Of a stretch of 19,550 nt of DNA, positions 1 to 11,877 are shown one piece after another (the first letter of the stretch is position 1; every line of letters begins with the position of its first letter). Source of the DNA: an uncultured Nitrospira sp. (GTDB lineage: Bacteria > Nitrospirota > Nitrospiria > Nitrospirales > Nitrospiraceae); the NCBI GenBank assembly GCA_946479785.1, contig CAMLHQ010000061.1, forward strand, positions 1 to 19,550, read 5' to 3'. The position numbers and the translations under genes were made by a program. A model generated the notes under the pieces. That model ran no database searches, had not been told where the DNA came from, and saw only the letters and a list, made by a program, of their open reading frames with translations.

Positions 1-627
1 TTCCTTCGTGATAATAAGCGGATTGATCTCGACGAGCGCCGCATGCTTGTCCATGAAGAGGCGGTAGAGATTGCCGAGCATCTGAACGAATGGATTGATG
101 AGGCCCGGCTCGATGTTCTGCAGACCCAACGCAAAGGCCACATTTCGGCCATTGTGACCCTGGAACCCGACCGCTGGATCGATCGCTTCCTTGATGATCT
201 TTTCCGGGGTCTTCTCCGCGACTTCTTCGATTTCCATTCCGCCTTCTGTACTGGCAATAAAGGTCGGCCAACCAGTATCGCGATCCACGAGAATGGAGAG
301 ATACAACTCTTTCGCGATGTTCGCGCCTTCTTCCATCAAGAGGCGATGCACTTTCCGACCCTTCGGTCCGGTCTGATGCGTCACCAGCGTCTTGCCAATG
401 AGTTCTTTGGCGAGACCGGCGACGGCCCCCTTGTCTTTGGTGATCTTCACGCCGCCGGCCTTTCCGCGACCTCCGGCATGGATCTGTGCCTTGATGACGA
501 AGACAGGGGTATTGAGCTCATTGGCCCAGGCGGTCGCCGCTTCGGGAAACGTAATCTCTTTCCCGCGGGGCACCGGCACTCCAAATTGCGCAAACAACGA
601 CTTCGCTTGAAACTCATGCACATTCAT
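1..627 (-). CDS. sucC: Succinyl-CoA synthetase beta subunit, C-terminus cut by window edge
   Basis: ADP/GDP-forming succinate-CoA ligase, beta (ATP-grasp) subunit; in the rTCA direction it makes succinyl-CoA from succinate and ATP. The frame is open from the ATG at 627 to position 1, giving the first 209 of roughly 390 residues. The N-terminus MNVHEFQAKSLFAQFGVPVP is the classic SucC opening. The nucleotide-binding segment with KAQIHAGGRGKAGGVK follows at about residues 46-62, and EINPLII near residue 200 is the conserved metal-binding stretch. AAAGGGG about 7 nt before the ATG is the ribosome binding site. It lies 12 bp after the frdA stop codon, so it belongs to the same transcript. The partner sucD would be expected beyond the left edge. 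Family assignment is firm; the reaction direction is inferred from the operon. Confidence 0.95.
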   Translation of the reverse strand, partial: MNVHEFQAKSLFAQFGVPVPRGKEITFPEAATAWANELNTPVFVIKAQIHAGGRGKAGGVKITKDKGAVAGLAKELIGKTLVTHQTGPKGRKVHRLLMEEGANIAKELYLSILVDRDTGWPTFIASTEGGMEIEEVAEKTPEKIIKEAIDPAVGFQGHNGRNVAFALGLQNIEPGLINPFVQMLGNLYRLFMDKHAALVEINPLIITKE

Positions 628-639
628 TCGTAACCCCTT

Positions 640-2223
640 TCAGCTCACTTTTCTCGTATAGGCAGGCAGGATCATCGGCGAAATGACGCCACTGGGGTTG
701 CCGTGTTTCTTGGCTTCAGCACGGAACCGTTGCAAATGGGTGAGCGTGAGCTTCCCCTGTTTCATCGAACTCGTTCGAGAAGCTGCCGTCAACCCCGATC
801 GCTTCCCGAACACCATCAAATCGAGCAGTGAATTGCCCATCAAGCGATTGCGGCCGTGCAGCCCGCCTGACGCTTCACCGGCCACGAAGAGATTCTTGAT
901 GTTGGTCTCCGAGTGTGTATCGATTTTGACGCCGCCGTTTTGATAGTGGAGGGTCGGATAGATCAATACAGGATCTTTGCTGATGTCGATCCCGAACCGC
1001 TCGAACTGCAACATCATGGCCGGGAAGTGCTTCTCGACCGTGCCGGGTCCATGCTCGGCATCCAATAACGGCGTATCCAACCAGACCCCCACACGGCCCG
1101 ACATAGTGCGGATACCGCGCCCCTCTTCGCACTCACGAATGATCGATGAAGACACCACATCGCGCGTGTCGAGTTCGTTCACGAACCGTTCACCCTTGGC
1201 GTTCACCAACTGGCCGCCTTCGGACCGGATCCCTTCCGTCACCAATGCGCCGATCAACTGCTCCGGATAGACCGCGCCTGAGGGGTGGTATTGGAATGTA
1301 TCGATGTGTGCCAGCTTCGCGCCCATGCGATAGGCCAAGCACAGCCCGTCGCCGGTCGCACCATAATGATTACTTGTCGGGAATCCTTGAATGTGCAGCC
1401 TGCCGATGCCGCCGGTGGCGAGGATCACCGACTTGGCTGCGACCACCACATGACGGTGATTATCCAGATCCTTGAAGATCGCACCGCTACAAATACCGTT
1501 CTGGTCGCTCAGTAGTTCGACCGCCGCACAGAATTCCAGCAACTGGATTTTCTGGTTGAGGACTTCGTCCTTCAAGACGCGCATGATCTCCAGGCCCGTG
1601 TAGTCTGAACAGGTCAGGAGGCGCGGCTTGGAGCTACCGCCGCCTTTTTTTACGTGAAGATTTCCGTCGGCCTGGCGATCGAACAGGACACCGAGGTCGA
1701 GGAGCCACTTCGCGATCGAAGGCCCATCTTCGACCATGACCTTGAGCAGGGCATGGTCGTTCTGCATGTGGCCGCCCTTGAGCGTATCGATAAAATGGGT
1801 GACGGGTGAATCCTCCGGCGCGACGGAGATCTGCATTCCCCCCTGCGCCATCACGCTGTTGGAGTCGCCCAGCCGCAGCTTGGTCGCCAGAATCACCTTG
1901 GCCCCGGCCCCATGCGCATGCAGAGCTGCAGCACAGCCGGCTCCGCCCCCTCCGATGACCAACACGTCGGTCGAATAATGCGGCGCCAGATCGACATCGT
2001 CTTGAATGGGACTGTCGCCTTCAAGCAAGGTCGCCAGCTCAACCACGGTCTTGTCGCCTTCGTTGGGACCGAAGCGAATCGGTCGATAGGCGCTCGCACG
2101 ATAGTCGGGGTGATATTTATGGATAAGTTGATCGCAGTCTGCGGAAGAGAATTTCGCAATAGTTTGCTTGCGTCGGTCATCCCGCGTCTTGTGCACGATC
2201 TGTTGGAGGGCGTGGATGTCCAT
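640..2223 (-). CDS. frdA: Fumarate reductase/succinate dehydrogenase-type flavoprotein subunit
   Basis: Flavoprotein of the FrdA/SdhA/L-aspartate oxidase superfamily, expected to reduce fumarate to succinate in the rTCA cycle. The FAD-binding GGGGAGCAAA is at residues 91-100. Active-site residues are recognisable: His313 in FQYHPSG, Arg333 in TEGIRSEGG, His426 in PTLHYQNGG and Arg460 in GRNRLMGNSL. The position that carries covalent FAD as a His in E. coli FrdA (SHTVAAEGG) reads SNSVMAQGG here, with Asn122, so FAD is predicted to be non-covalent. An extra segment of about 80 residues precedes the FAD fold, and only about 60 residues follow the NRLMGNSL motif, where membrane-type FrdA has far more. 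No strong Shine-Dalgarno is seen; the start is the first ATG of the frame. It follows frdB by 55 bp. Alternatives are a TfrA-like thiol:fumarate reductase or an NadB-like oxidase; the frdB neighbour argues against NadB. Confidence 0.85.
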   Translation of the reverse strand: MDIHALQQIVHKTRDDRRKQTIAKFSSADCDQLIHKYHPDYRASAYRPIRFGPNEGDKTVVELATLLEGDSPIQDDVDLAPHYSTDVLVIGGGGAGCAAALHAHGAGAKVILATKLRLGDSNSVMAQGGMQISVAPEDSPVTHFIDTLKGGHMQNDHALLKVMVEDGPSIAKWLLDLGVLFDRQADGNLHVKKGGGSSKPRLLTCSDYTGLEIMRVLKDEVLNQKIQLLEFCAAVELLSDQNGICSGAIFKDLDNHRHVVVAAKSVILATGGIGRLHIQGFPTSNHYGATGDGLCLAYRMGAKLAHIDTFQYHPSGAVYPEQLIGALVTEGIRSEGGQLVNAKGERFVNELDTRDVVSSSIIRECEEGRGIRTMSGRVGVWLDTPLLDAEHGPGTVEKHFPAMMLQFERFGIDISKDPVLIYPTLHYQNGGVKIDTHSETNIKNLFVAGEASGGLHGRNRLMGNSLLDLMVFGKRSGLTAASRTSSMKQGKLTLTHLQRFRAEAKKHGNPSGVISPMILPAYTRKVS

Positions 2224-2278
2224 CGTTTCAGTCTGTCAATCGTCCCTATTCATGAAAGAGTGCTGAGTGACTGACCCC

Positions 2279-2998
2279 TTACCTCACCGTGGCACAGTGG
2301 TCGGCCAGGTCCTCGTCGTTCATCTTGAGGATCTTGTTCCACTCGTCGTTGAAGCGGCCGTCCTGGATCTCCTTGATGCGCTGGTCCAGTCCTTTGGGTT
2401 TCTCGGTAAAATGAGCACCCTGCGCCCGGCTGACATACAGCGCCACGAGATTCGGCGCAATGTCAGCAATGCACACTGGCGTGCACATGCCGCACATGAC
2501 GCAGTCCATGAACATTTCCGAGACGCTCTTAAAGTCCCCGAAGACCGCCTTCCAGACGCCTTCACGGACGTCGATCTTCTGTGGACAGGCTTCGGTGCAC
2601 GCATTGCAATTCCGGCAGAGCGGCGCTTCCGGATAGAGATTGAAGAGATCCTGTTTGGGATCTTGAAGTGTCTGGATGTCGTAGATCGCTTTGCGGGCCG
2701 GAAACGGTGGCATCAAGGTAAAGGACATGCCGTCCTGCACCGCCGTCTGGCAGGCCAGGCAGGTCCGAACCTTGGGATCGTCTTTGGTCCGATAGTAGGT
2801 CGCGCAGGCGCCGCAGAAGCCCCCGAGGCAGCCGACGCCTCGGACCACTTCCTGGCCGGCGTACCACATGGCCTTGACGACTGTGACGCCCTCCGGGACT
2901 TCGTACTTCTTACCGGAGATCTCGATCGTCACCAGCCGGGGTTTGAGCACCTCGGGCTGGTCGATGACATTCTGATTATCTGTGGTTTCAGTCGCCAT
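2279..2998 (-). CDS. frdB: Fumarate reductase/succinate dehydrogenase-type iron-sulfur subunit
   Basis: Electron-transfer partner of the flavoprotein downstream. Residues 20-100 form a plant-type [2Fe-2S] domain with Cys57, Cys62, Cys65 and Cys80 (GVGCLGGFCGACATYY gives C-x4-C-x2-C). Residues 128-139 (CRNCNACTEACP) are a [4Fe-4S] motif. The second ferredoxin motif is Cys166, Cys169, Cys172, Cys176 (CVMCGMCTPVC). In E. coli FrdB/SdhB the second residue of this triplet is not Cys and the cluster is [3Fe-4S]; here it is Cys169, so a second [4Fe-4S] is predicted. The 239-residue length is normal. No cytochrome b or hydrophobic anchor gene is adjacent, so a soluble enzyme or a distant anchor is possible. 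A weak AAGGA lies 12 nt before the ATG. The subunit type is firm; the natural electron donor is unknown. Confidence 0.87.
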   Translation of the reverse strand: MATETTDNQNVIDQPEVLKPRLVTIEISGKKYEVPEGVTVVKAMWYAGQEVVRGVGCLGGFCGACATYYRTKDDPKVRTCLACQTAVQDGMSFTLMPPFPARKAIYDIQTLQDPKQDLFNLYPEAPLCRNCNACTEACPQKIDVREGVWKAVFGDFKSVSEMFMDCVMCGMCTPVCIADIAPNLVALYVSRAQGAHFTEKPKGLDQRIKEIQDGRFNDEWNKILKMNDEDLADHCATVR

Positions 2999-3015
2999 CT
3001 TTCACATCCGTCCTT

Positions 3016-3028
3016 GTGACAGTGTCAC
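3016..3028. repeat. 13-bp palindrome in the icd-frdB junction
   Basis: GTGACA-G-TGTCAC is a perfect inverted repeat with a one-base centre, in the 44-bp gap between icd and frdB. It resembles a small operator half-site pair, but nothing nearby looks like a promoter and it could be chance. Confidence 0.3.
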
Positions 3029-3042
3029 CCGTCGCCACGGAA

Positions 3043-7547
<4,505 letters not shown>

Positions 7548-7561
7548 AGTGACCTCAATTC

Positions 7562-7590
7562 ATAATTGGCAATTCACAAATTCGCCATTG
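7562..7590. repeat. AATT-rich low-complexity leader before acn
   Basis: On the minus strand the segment repeats GAATT/CAATT steps (GCGAATTTGTGAATTGCCAA, then ATTATGAATTGAGG). It ends next to the acn ribosome binding site. It is A/T-rich compared with its surroundings and partly self-complementary (AATGGCGAATT against AATTGCCAATT). No function is evident. Confidence 0.35.
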
Positions 7591-7595
7591 CTATA

Positions 7596-7676
7596 TTAAG
7601 AGCGGGACTTCCCGCGTTTATTTTAACGGCGGAACCTCCCGCGCCTATTTTAACGGCGGGACTTCCCGCCGCTTGG
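7596..7676 (-). repeat. Three tandem 27-bp units spanning the aclA stop codon
   Basis: Units of 27 bp at 7650-7676, 7623-7649 and 7596-7622 repeat exactly in register. Each codes on the minus strand for a variant of REVPPLK plus stop: the real aclA end (RREVPPLK, TAG), then AREVPPLK (TAA), then TREVPLLI (TAG). Because 27 is nine codons, all copies stay in the aclA frame. Copies one and three contain GCGGGAAGTCCCGC, a 5-6 bp stem with a four-base loop; copy two is diverged. The block lies in the aclA-acn junction of a probable operon, where hairpins could affect RNA processing or stability. Confidence 0.85.
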
Positions 7677-9465
7677 GCGCCGCGTAATTCACCAGGTAAT
7701 CGAACAGCCGGATCAAGCGGCTGTCCTGGCGCTTCTGATCAACCCAATGGCCGATCAATCCGATCGTGCGGGACAGGATAAAGAACCCGTTCAAGCTGTC
7801 GACCGGGAAGCCGAGGTCGACCAGCACGGCCGCCATGGTTCCATCCACGTTCAGAATCAGGTTGTCTTTCTTCGCTGCCGTCACCTGCTCCACCTGCAAC
7901 GCGAAGTCGAGGCAAGGCGTCTTGATGTGTAAGCTCTTCACATAGCCAACCAGTTCCTTCACCCTCTTGTCCGGATTGCGCAGGCTCTTCACGCGATGGC
8001 CGATGCCGGGCACCGGGCCGACATGCTTCTTCATGTAGGCCAGGAACTCATCCACATTCATCTTGTTATCGACCGCATACTTGAACCAACGGCCTGCATC
8101 CGTGACGGCGCCGCCAAAGCGAGGGCCGATCATGATGAGACCCGCTGCGACCGACTGCGAGAGACCGATGCCGGCGCAGGCGGCGAGAATCGTCGCATAG
8201 GCACCGCTGACGCAAGGCCCATGGTCGGCGGAGAGCATCATGATGCGTTTGACGATTTCTGCTTCCTGCTTCGAGATCAGCCGCTTGTCCCAAAGGAGGC
8301 CCATGACGTGGGGAATTTCATACCCCTTGTTAATGAGTTCTGAAGCCGGGTAGCCGTCGTAGCAGGGTTCGTCGCCACGGTCGTCGCTGATCGTCGTGCG
8401 GATCAATGGCGCAACCATCACCTCGTCCGCTTTCATCGCTTCTTCCACAGACTTCGGCAACCTTGGCAACACAGCCGGTTCCACCGGCTCTTTCACCTGG
8501 CCGGACTTTAACAGTTCCTGATAGGCCTCCTTGATGGCCGGCCCGAGCGCGCCGAACGTCGCCGGCACCAACGCACCCGCTTTCTTGAGCGCATCAGACT
8601 TGGACCGGGCCGACCCCTCGCCTTTCATGCCCTCCTTGGCCCCCGCATGGCCGAACTTCATGCCCTTCGGCAAACTCTCCTGGCAGAACCCCGAGACGAC
8701 ACCGATCAACTTGACGCGACGTTTCTTGGCGCCATACCATTCGGCCGCCCGCTCTTCGAGATCGCCGCCCATCTCTCCGACGATGACGACCGCCTTGGTT
8801 TGCGGATCGTTCTCGAACATTTCCAGATAGCTGACATAGTCGGTTCCGGGATAGGCGTCGCCGCCGATGCCGATGGCAGTCGTGATGCCGTCGGCAAACT
8901 GCGAGCAGATCCAGATAATTTCGTTGGAAAGGCCGCCTGATTTCGTGATGACCCCGAACGAACCTTCGCGATAGAGCTTGGAGAGGACCAGGTTGTCGAA
9001 TGCGCCGCCGATCACGCCCAACCGACAGGCACCGGCTGAGATGATGCCGATAGAGGACGGCCCGTTGAATACCTTGCCCAACTTGCGCGCATGGGCGCCG
9101 AGCAGCTTCGCGTCCTTTTCAGGCACACCTTCGGTGATCATCGAGACCGCCTTGATGTGCGGATCATCAAGGGCTTCCATGCCTCCCTTCATCGCGCGAT
9201 CTGCGCCGATGTAAACGAGGCTCGTATTGATCGTCGGATGATGCTTCGTGGCGTCCGCGATCGACTTGTACACGGGGATCGCAATCAGGCCGCTGCCATA
9301 AGGAATCTCGTTGGTCTTGCCGGCGTCCGGCGGATAGACGAAGGCTTCGACATTGAGCGGGCGCTTGATCAGGTAGCAGAATTCGGCCATGCGCCGGGCC
9401 GCGTTCACGCCGGCCTGCCCGCCCTGAATCACCACGCGGGTGTCTTTGTTTGCCAGAATACTCAT
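7645..9465 (-). CDS. aclA: ATP-citrate lyase, large subunit (AclA)
   Basis: Catalytic subunit of the two-subunit ATP-citrate lyase, which cleaves citrate with ATP and CoA to acetyl-CoA and oxaloacetate, the committed rTCA step. The 606 residues fit the Chlorobium-type large subunit (about 608). The N-terminal CoA-binding/ligase part carries the phosphorylated His273 in GHAGAKEG. The C-terminal citrate-synthase-like domain (about 345-606) has His415 (SADHGPC), His490 (PGIGHRVKS) and Asp541 (LNVDGT); their spacings of 75 and 51 residues equal those of the catalytic residues in human ACLY. The start at 9465 is set by AGAGGGAGA upstream and the MSILANKDTRVVIQG N-terminus; an earlier in-frame start would add 25 unlikely residues. 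It is 92 bp downstream of aclB. The stop codon sits inside a tandem repeat. Confidence 0.97.
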   Translation of the reverse strand: MSILANKDTRVVIQGGQAGVNAARRMAEFCYLIKRPLNVEAFVYPPDAGKTNEIPYGSGLIAIPVYKSIADATKHHPTINTSLVYIGADRAMKGGMEALDDPHIKAVSMITEGVPEKDAKLLGAHARKLGKVFNGPSSIGIISAGACRLGVIGGAFDNLVLSKLYREGSFGVITKSGGLSNEIIWICSQFADGITTAIGIGGDAYPGTDYVSYLEMFENDPQTKAVVIVGEMGGDLEERAAEWYGAKKRRVKLIGVVSGFCQESLPKGMKFGHAGAKEGMKGEGSARSKSDALKKAGALVPATFGALGPAIKEAYQELLKSGQVKEPVEPAVLPRLPKSVEEAMKADEVMVAPLIRTTISDDRGDEPCYDGYPASELINKGYEIPHVMGLLWDKRLISKQEAEIVKRIMMLSADHGPCVSGAYATILAACAGIGLSQSVAAGLIMIGPRFGGAVTDAGRWFKYAVDNKMNVDEFLAYMKKHVGPVPGIGHRVKSLRNPDKRVKELVGYVKSLHIKTPCLDFALQVEQVTAAKKDNLILNVDGTMAAVLVDLGFPVDSLNGFFILSRTIGLIGHWVDQKRQDSRLIRLFDYLVNYAAPKRREVPPLK

Positions 9466-9487
9466 CGAAATCTCCCTCTTTTCCTTC

Positions 9488-9510
9488 AGGACTGAGCGTT
9501 GAGGACTGAG
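9488..9510. repeat. AGGACTGAG direct repeat in the aclB-aclA gap
   Basis: AGGACTGAG occurs at 9488-9496 and 9502-9510, a 14-bp period, in the non-coding gap just upstream of the aclA ribosome binding site. It is a short low-complexity repeat with no recognised function. Confidence 0.5.
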
Positions 9511-9557
9511 ACCGGACTCGAGCAGTCTCGCCCCGCCCACGTCTTCCGTCCTCGGTA

Positions 9558-10754
9558 CTATTTCAGCAGCGCCTTATCGACGATGTCCGTCAGCGGGGTA
9601 TTGCGGTCGAAGACGTTGATGTCGAAGCCTTCATCCTTCAGCGCGCGCATCGCATCGAGGCCTTCCTTTTCGCGCGGGCCGCCGCGGCGGACCCAAATCT
9701 TTACATGCTTGAGCTTGCCGTCCGACTTGGCCTTACGGAACCCGTTGATGATGCCGCCAAACGTTTTCTTCACGTCGGTGAAATTTGCAATCGCGCCGCC
9801 GACGATGATGTTCTTGATGCCTGGTAACGAGCAGACTTTCTCGGTCAGCACTTCAACAGCCCAATCGGGGGGATCGCCTGAATATTCAGCATAGTTGGCG
9901 AGCTTGCCGCCGCGTGCGACCACGGCATCCGAGTAATACACGCTGGCGCCGCCGCCCGCCGGGAGCATCGCCGTATCGCCGCCTGGAATTTCGATAAATT
10001 TTACCGACCCCTTGATCTTGCTGTCGACTGCCATGACTTCCATTTCATCTTTGCTATAGGCGCGCCCGAATTCGGCGGCAAACTGGAAATTCCAATCGGG
10101 ATGGCGGAACTTGGCATCGCCGTCGAGTAGCGTCACGGCATCCAGCGCGACCAGCTCGCCGTCGCTTTCGCGAGTGACGACCGGATTCACTTCGAGATAC
10201 TGCGCGTCTTCGTTGTCGAAGCAGGTAAACATCCTGCCGGCGAAGTCCGCCATCTTTTTAGCAAGCGCCCCGGTGAACCCGGCATCCTTGGCCAGCTTCT
10301 CCAACGACTCCGGCGTCGGCTGCTGCCCGACTTCCAAACACAGTCGCTTGACGCGATCCCAGTTCGATTCGACTTCGATTCCGCCGCAATTGGCAATGAG
10401 AACTTCACTGCCCTCGCGGGTGGATTTCACCGCACAATAATATTCTTCCTTGTGGGGAATCATTTCTGACACGATCACTTGTGTGACCGTAATACTGCCG
10501 ACCTGGCGGCCGATCATGTCCTTGGTCGCGGCAACTGCCCCGTTGAGGTCGAGCCCGACTTTTACGAGACCGAGCTTGAATCGGGAACCAAGAGCTTCAT
10601 GAGCCTTGGCAACCAATTTTGTCTGCTTCATCCATTCGTTGGCGTGACCGAGTTTGGCGAGCTCATCGGCGGACGTGACCACCGCATAGTTTGGCACGTG
10701 AATGCCCCACTTCTTCATCAGTCCCATCCCGGGACCTTCCAGCACCTTGGCCAT
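9558..10754 (-). CDS. aclB: ATP-citrate lyase, small subunit (AclB)
   Basis: Partner of AclA; together they correspond to one eukaryotic ACLY chain. The 398 residues equal the usual length of the Chlorobium-type small subunit. Residues 1 to about 235 are an ATP-grasp domain, with KLVAKAHEALGSRFKLGLVK near the front and the metal/nucleotide segment QYLEVNPVVT followed by LDAVTLLDGDAKF. The C-terminal citrate-binding domain contains PGGDTAMLPAGGGASVYYSD, GGAIANFTDVKKTFGGI and VRRGGPREKEG. AAGGAG seven nt before the ATG is a clear ribosome binding site. It is the first gene of the rTCA operon, with a promoter ending about 45 bp upstream, so it should be co-transcribed with aclA and the downstream cycle genes. 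Confidence 0.97.
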   Translation of the reverse strand: MAKVLEGPGMGLMKKWGIHVPNYAVVTSADELAKLGHANEWMKQTKLVAKAHEALGSRFKLGLVKVGLDLNGAVAATKDMIGRQVGSITVTQVIVSEMIPHKEEYYCAVKSTREGSEVLIANCGGIEVESNWDRVKRLCLEVGQQPTPESLEKLAKDAGFTGALAKKMADFAGRMFTCFDNEDAQYLEVNPVVTRESDGELVALDAVTLLDGDAKFRHPDWNFQFAAEFGRAYSKDEMEVMAVDSKIKGSVKFIEIPGGDTAMLPAGGGASVYYSDAVVARGGKLANYAEYSGDPPDWAVEVLTEKVCSLPGIKNIIVGGAIANFTDVKKTFGGIINGFRKAKSDGKLKHVKIWVRRGGPREKEGLDAMRALKDEGFDINVFDRNTPLTDIVDKALLK

Positions 10755-10799
10755 GACGTCGCTCCTTACGGGTGTGAAGACCGCTGCAAAGGGAGACGG

Positions 10800-10828
10800 A
10801 TTGTAGCGAAATCGCGGAGATGACTCAA
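10800..10828 (-). promoter_or_regulatory. Probable main promoter of the acl-acn-icd-frd-suc operon
   Basis: On the minus strand TTGAGT (10828-10823), a 17-bp spacer and TACAAT (10805-10800) match sigma70-type boxes at four and five of six positions. Transcription would start near 10793, giving a leader of about 40 nt with the AAGGAG site of aclB. Confidence 0.65.
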
Positions 10829-10894
10829 TACACCAGAGGTCCTAATCGGGAAGAGAGCAAAAGGCCTAGCGAGATGGTGCGTTGGAATTGGATC

Positions 10895-10923
10895 ATTATA
10901 AGTCGCTGTAATTCTTCAACTAA
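10895..10923 (-). promoter_or_regulatory. Possible second upstream promoter for the acl operon
   Basis: A perfect TATAAT lies at 10900-10895 on the minus strand. The best -35 at 17 bp is TTAGTT, a poor match; TTGAAG is closer to consensus but only 13 bp away. It would add about 95 nt to the leader. Confidence 0.35.
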
Positions 10924-10945
10924 CTTAACTTCGTTCATCCCTGAC

Positions 10946-10957
10946 CTCGCCGGCGAG
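10946..10957. repeat. 12-bp palindrome just after mutM
   Basis: CTCGCCGGCGAG is a perfect 12-bp palindrome two bases beyond the mutM stop codon. There is no T-run, so it is not a normal terminator. It could be an operator upstream of the acl promoters or a chance GC palindrome. Confidence 0.3.
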
Positions 10958-10959
10958 TG

Positions 10960-11799
10960 CTATGGATTCCCCTTGCGTCCTTGGCAAGCCGGGCAAAAAA
11001 ATGAACTGCGCTCGCTCTGAAGACGCCGAATGGTGTGCCCGCAGCGATTTGGGCAAGCGATTCCTTCTTTTCCATAGACCAGATGGCGACGCTTAAATTG
11101 CCCTTCGGTTCCGTCCGGCGCGAAGAAGTCGCGCACGCTCGAGCCCCCGCAGGCGATGGCTTCCTGCAGCACCTCCTGTGTCATCCGATAGAGGCGCTCA
11201 ATTCTTGCGATGGGAAGACGGCTCGCCTGAGCGTTCGGATGCAAGCCGGCTCGAAAGAGAATTTCATTGGCATAGATATTTCCGATTCCGGCGATCGCCT
11301 GTTGATACATCAACAGGGGTTTCAGCCGACCACGCCGTCCTTTGATCAGCTGGTGAAAGTCTTCCCACGAGACCGTCAATGGATCGTAGCCAAAGCGCCG
11401 CGCGCGATAGTGATCGAGGCCTCTTCGGTCCAGAAGCGATAGCCGGCCGAATCGGCGGGGATTCCAGTAACGCAACGCCGATTCCTGACCTCCTGCAAAC
11501 GTCATCTGCACATGGACATGTTGGGGCAATTTGGTCTGCGCAGATGGAAAGAGCAATAGCCCCGTCATCCCCAATTCGGCTACGACATATCTGATCTGAT
11601 TGTTTTTTTCGAAACCCAGCGCGACGCTCTTGCCGAACCGCTCGACGGAACGCAGTTCCGAACCCAGATACCACGTACGATGGCGATAGCCCTCCCGGAC
11701 GATGTCGGCCCGCCCGATCCAGGTTTCCGTCAACGTCGCACCCAGCAAGCGAGCACGGATCTGTCGGGCCACCACTTCGGCTTCAGGCAATTCGGGCAT
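10960..11799 (-). CDS. mutM: Formamidopyrimidine-DNA glycosylase (Fpg/MutM)
   Basis: Base-excision repair enzyme that removes oxidised purines such as 8-oxoguanine and cuts the abasic site. The 279-residue protein starts MPELPEAEVV, giving the catalytic Pro2 and Glu3 after Met removal. Lys57 (FGKSV), the NPRRFG intercalation motif (113-118) and GIGNIYANEILFRAGLHP (171-188) are all present. The C-terminal zinc finger uses Cys249, Cys253, Cys269 and Cys272. The first pair is spaced C-x3-C (CPNRC) where the family normally has C-x2-C, and the usual HLGMxG reads ELGMTG (Glu75). The ATG at 11799 is chosen by the mature N-terminus; an in-frame TTG three codons upstream is possible. It lies 78 bp downstream of the phosphatase gene and has no clear Shine-Dalgarno. 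Confidence 0.94.
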   Translation of the reverse strand: MPELPEAEVVARQIRARLLGATLTETWIGRADIVREGYRHRTWYLGSELRSVERFGKSVALGFEKNNQIRYVVAELGMTGLLLFPSAQTKLPQHVHVQMTFAGGQESALRYWNPRRFGRLSLLDRRGLDHYRARRFGYDPLTVSWEDFHQLIKGRRGRLKPLLMYQQAIAGIGNIYANEILFRAGLHPNAQASRLPIARIERLYRMTQEVLQEAIACGGSSVRDFFAPDGTEGQFKRRHLVYGKEGIACPNRCGHTIRRLQSERSSFFCPACQGRKGNP

Positions 11800-11877
11800 G
11801 GCGAGCAATTAGGCCACGCTCAACTGAGAAAAGGCAATGGGTTGGAAGAGCCACGACCGGCAGTTTTAAGAAGTTGG

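Noticed and set aside
43..633. A 196-residue plus-strand open frame at the left edge
   Set aside because: Antisense to sucC, whose minus-strand translation matches SucC block by block.
2267..3019. A 250-residue open frame on the plus strand opposite frdB
   Set aside because: It is the antisense of a clearly coding, motif-rich gene; its translation shows no recognisable domain.
3016..3028. CRP/FNR-type operator at GTGACAGTGTCAC
   Set aside because: The half-sites are too close for TGTGA-N6-TCACA, and there is no promoter beside it; kept only as a short palindrome.
7596..7676. Possible CRISPR array from the three tandem units
   Set aside because: The units are directly adjacent with no spacers, are diverged, and code for the aclA C-terminus.
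10755..10959. Riboswitch or attenuator upstream of aclB
   Set aside because: The probable leader is only about 40 nt with no hairpin or conserved aptamer pattern.
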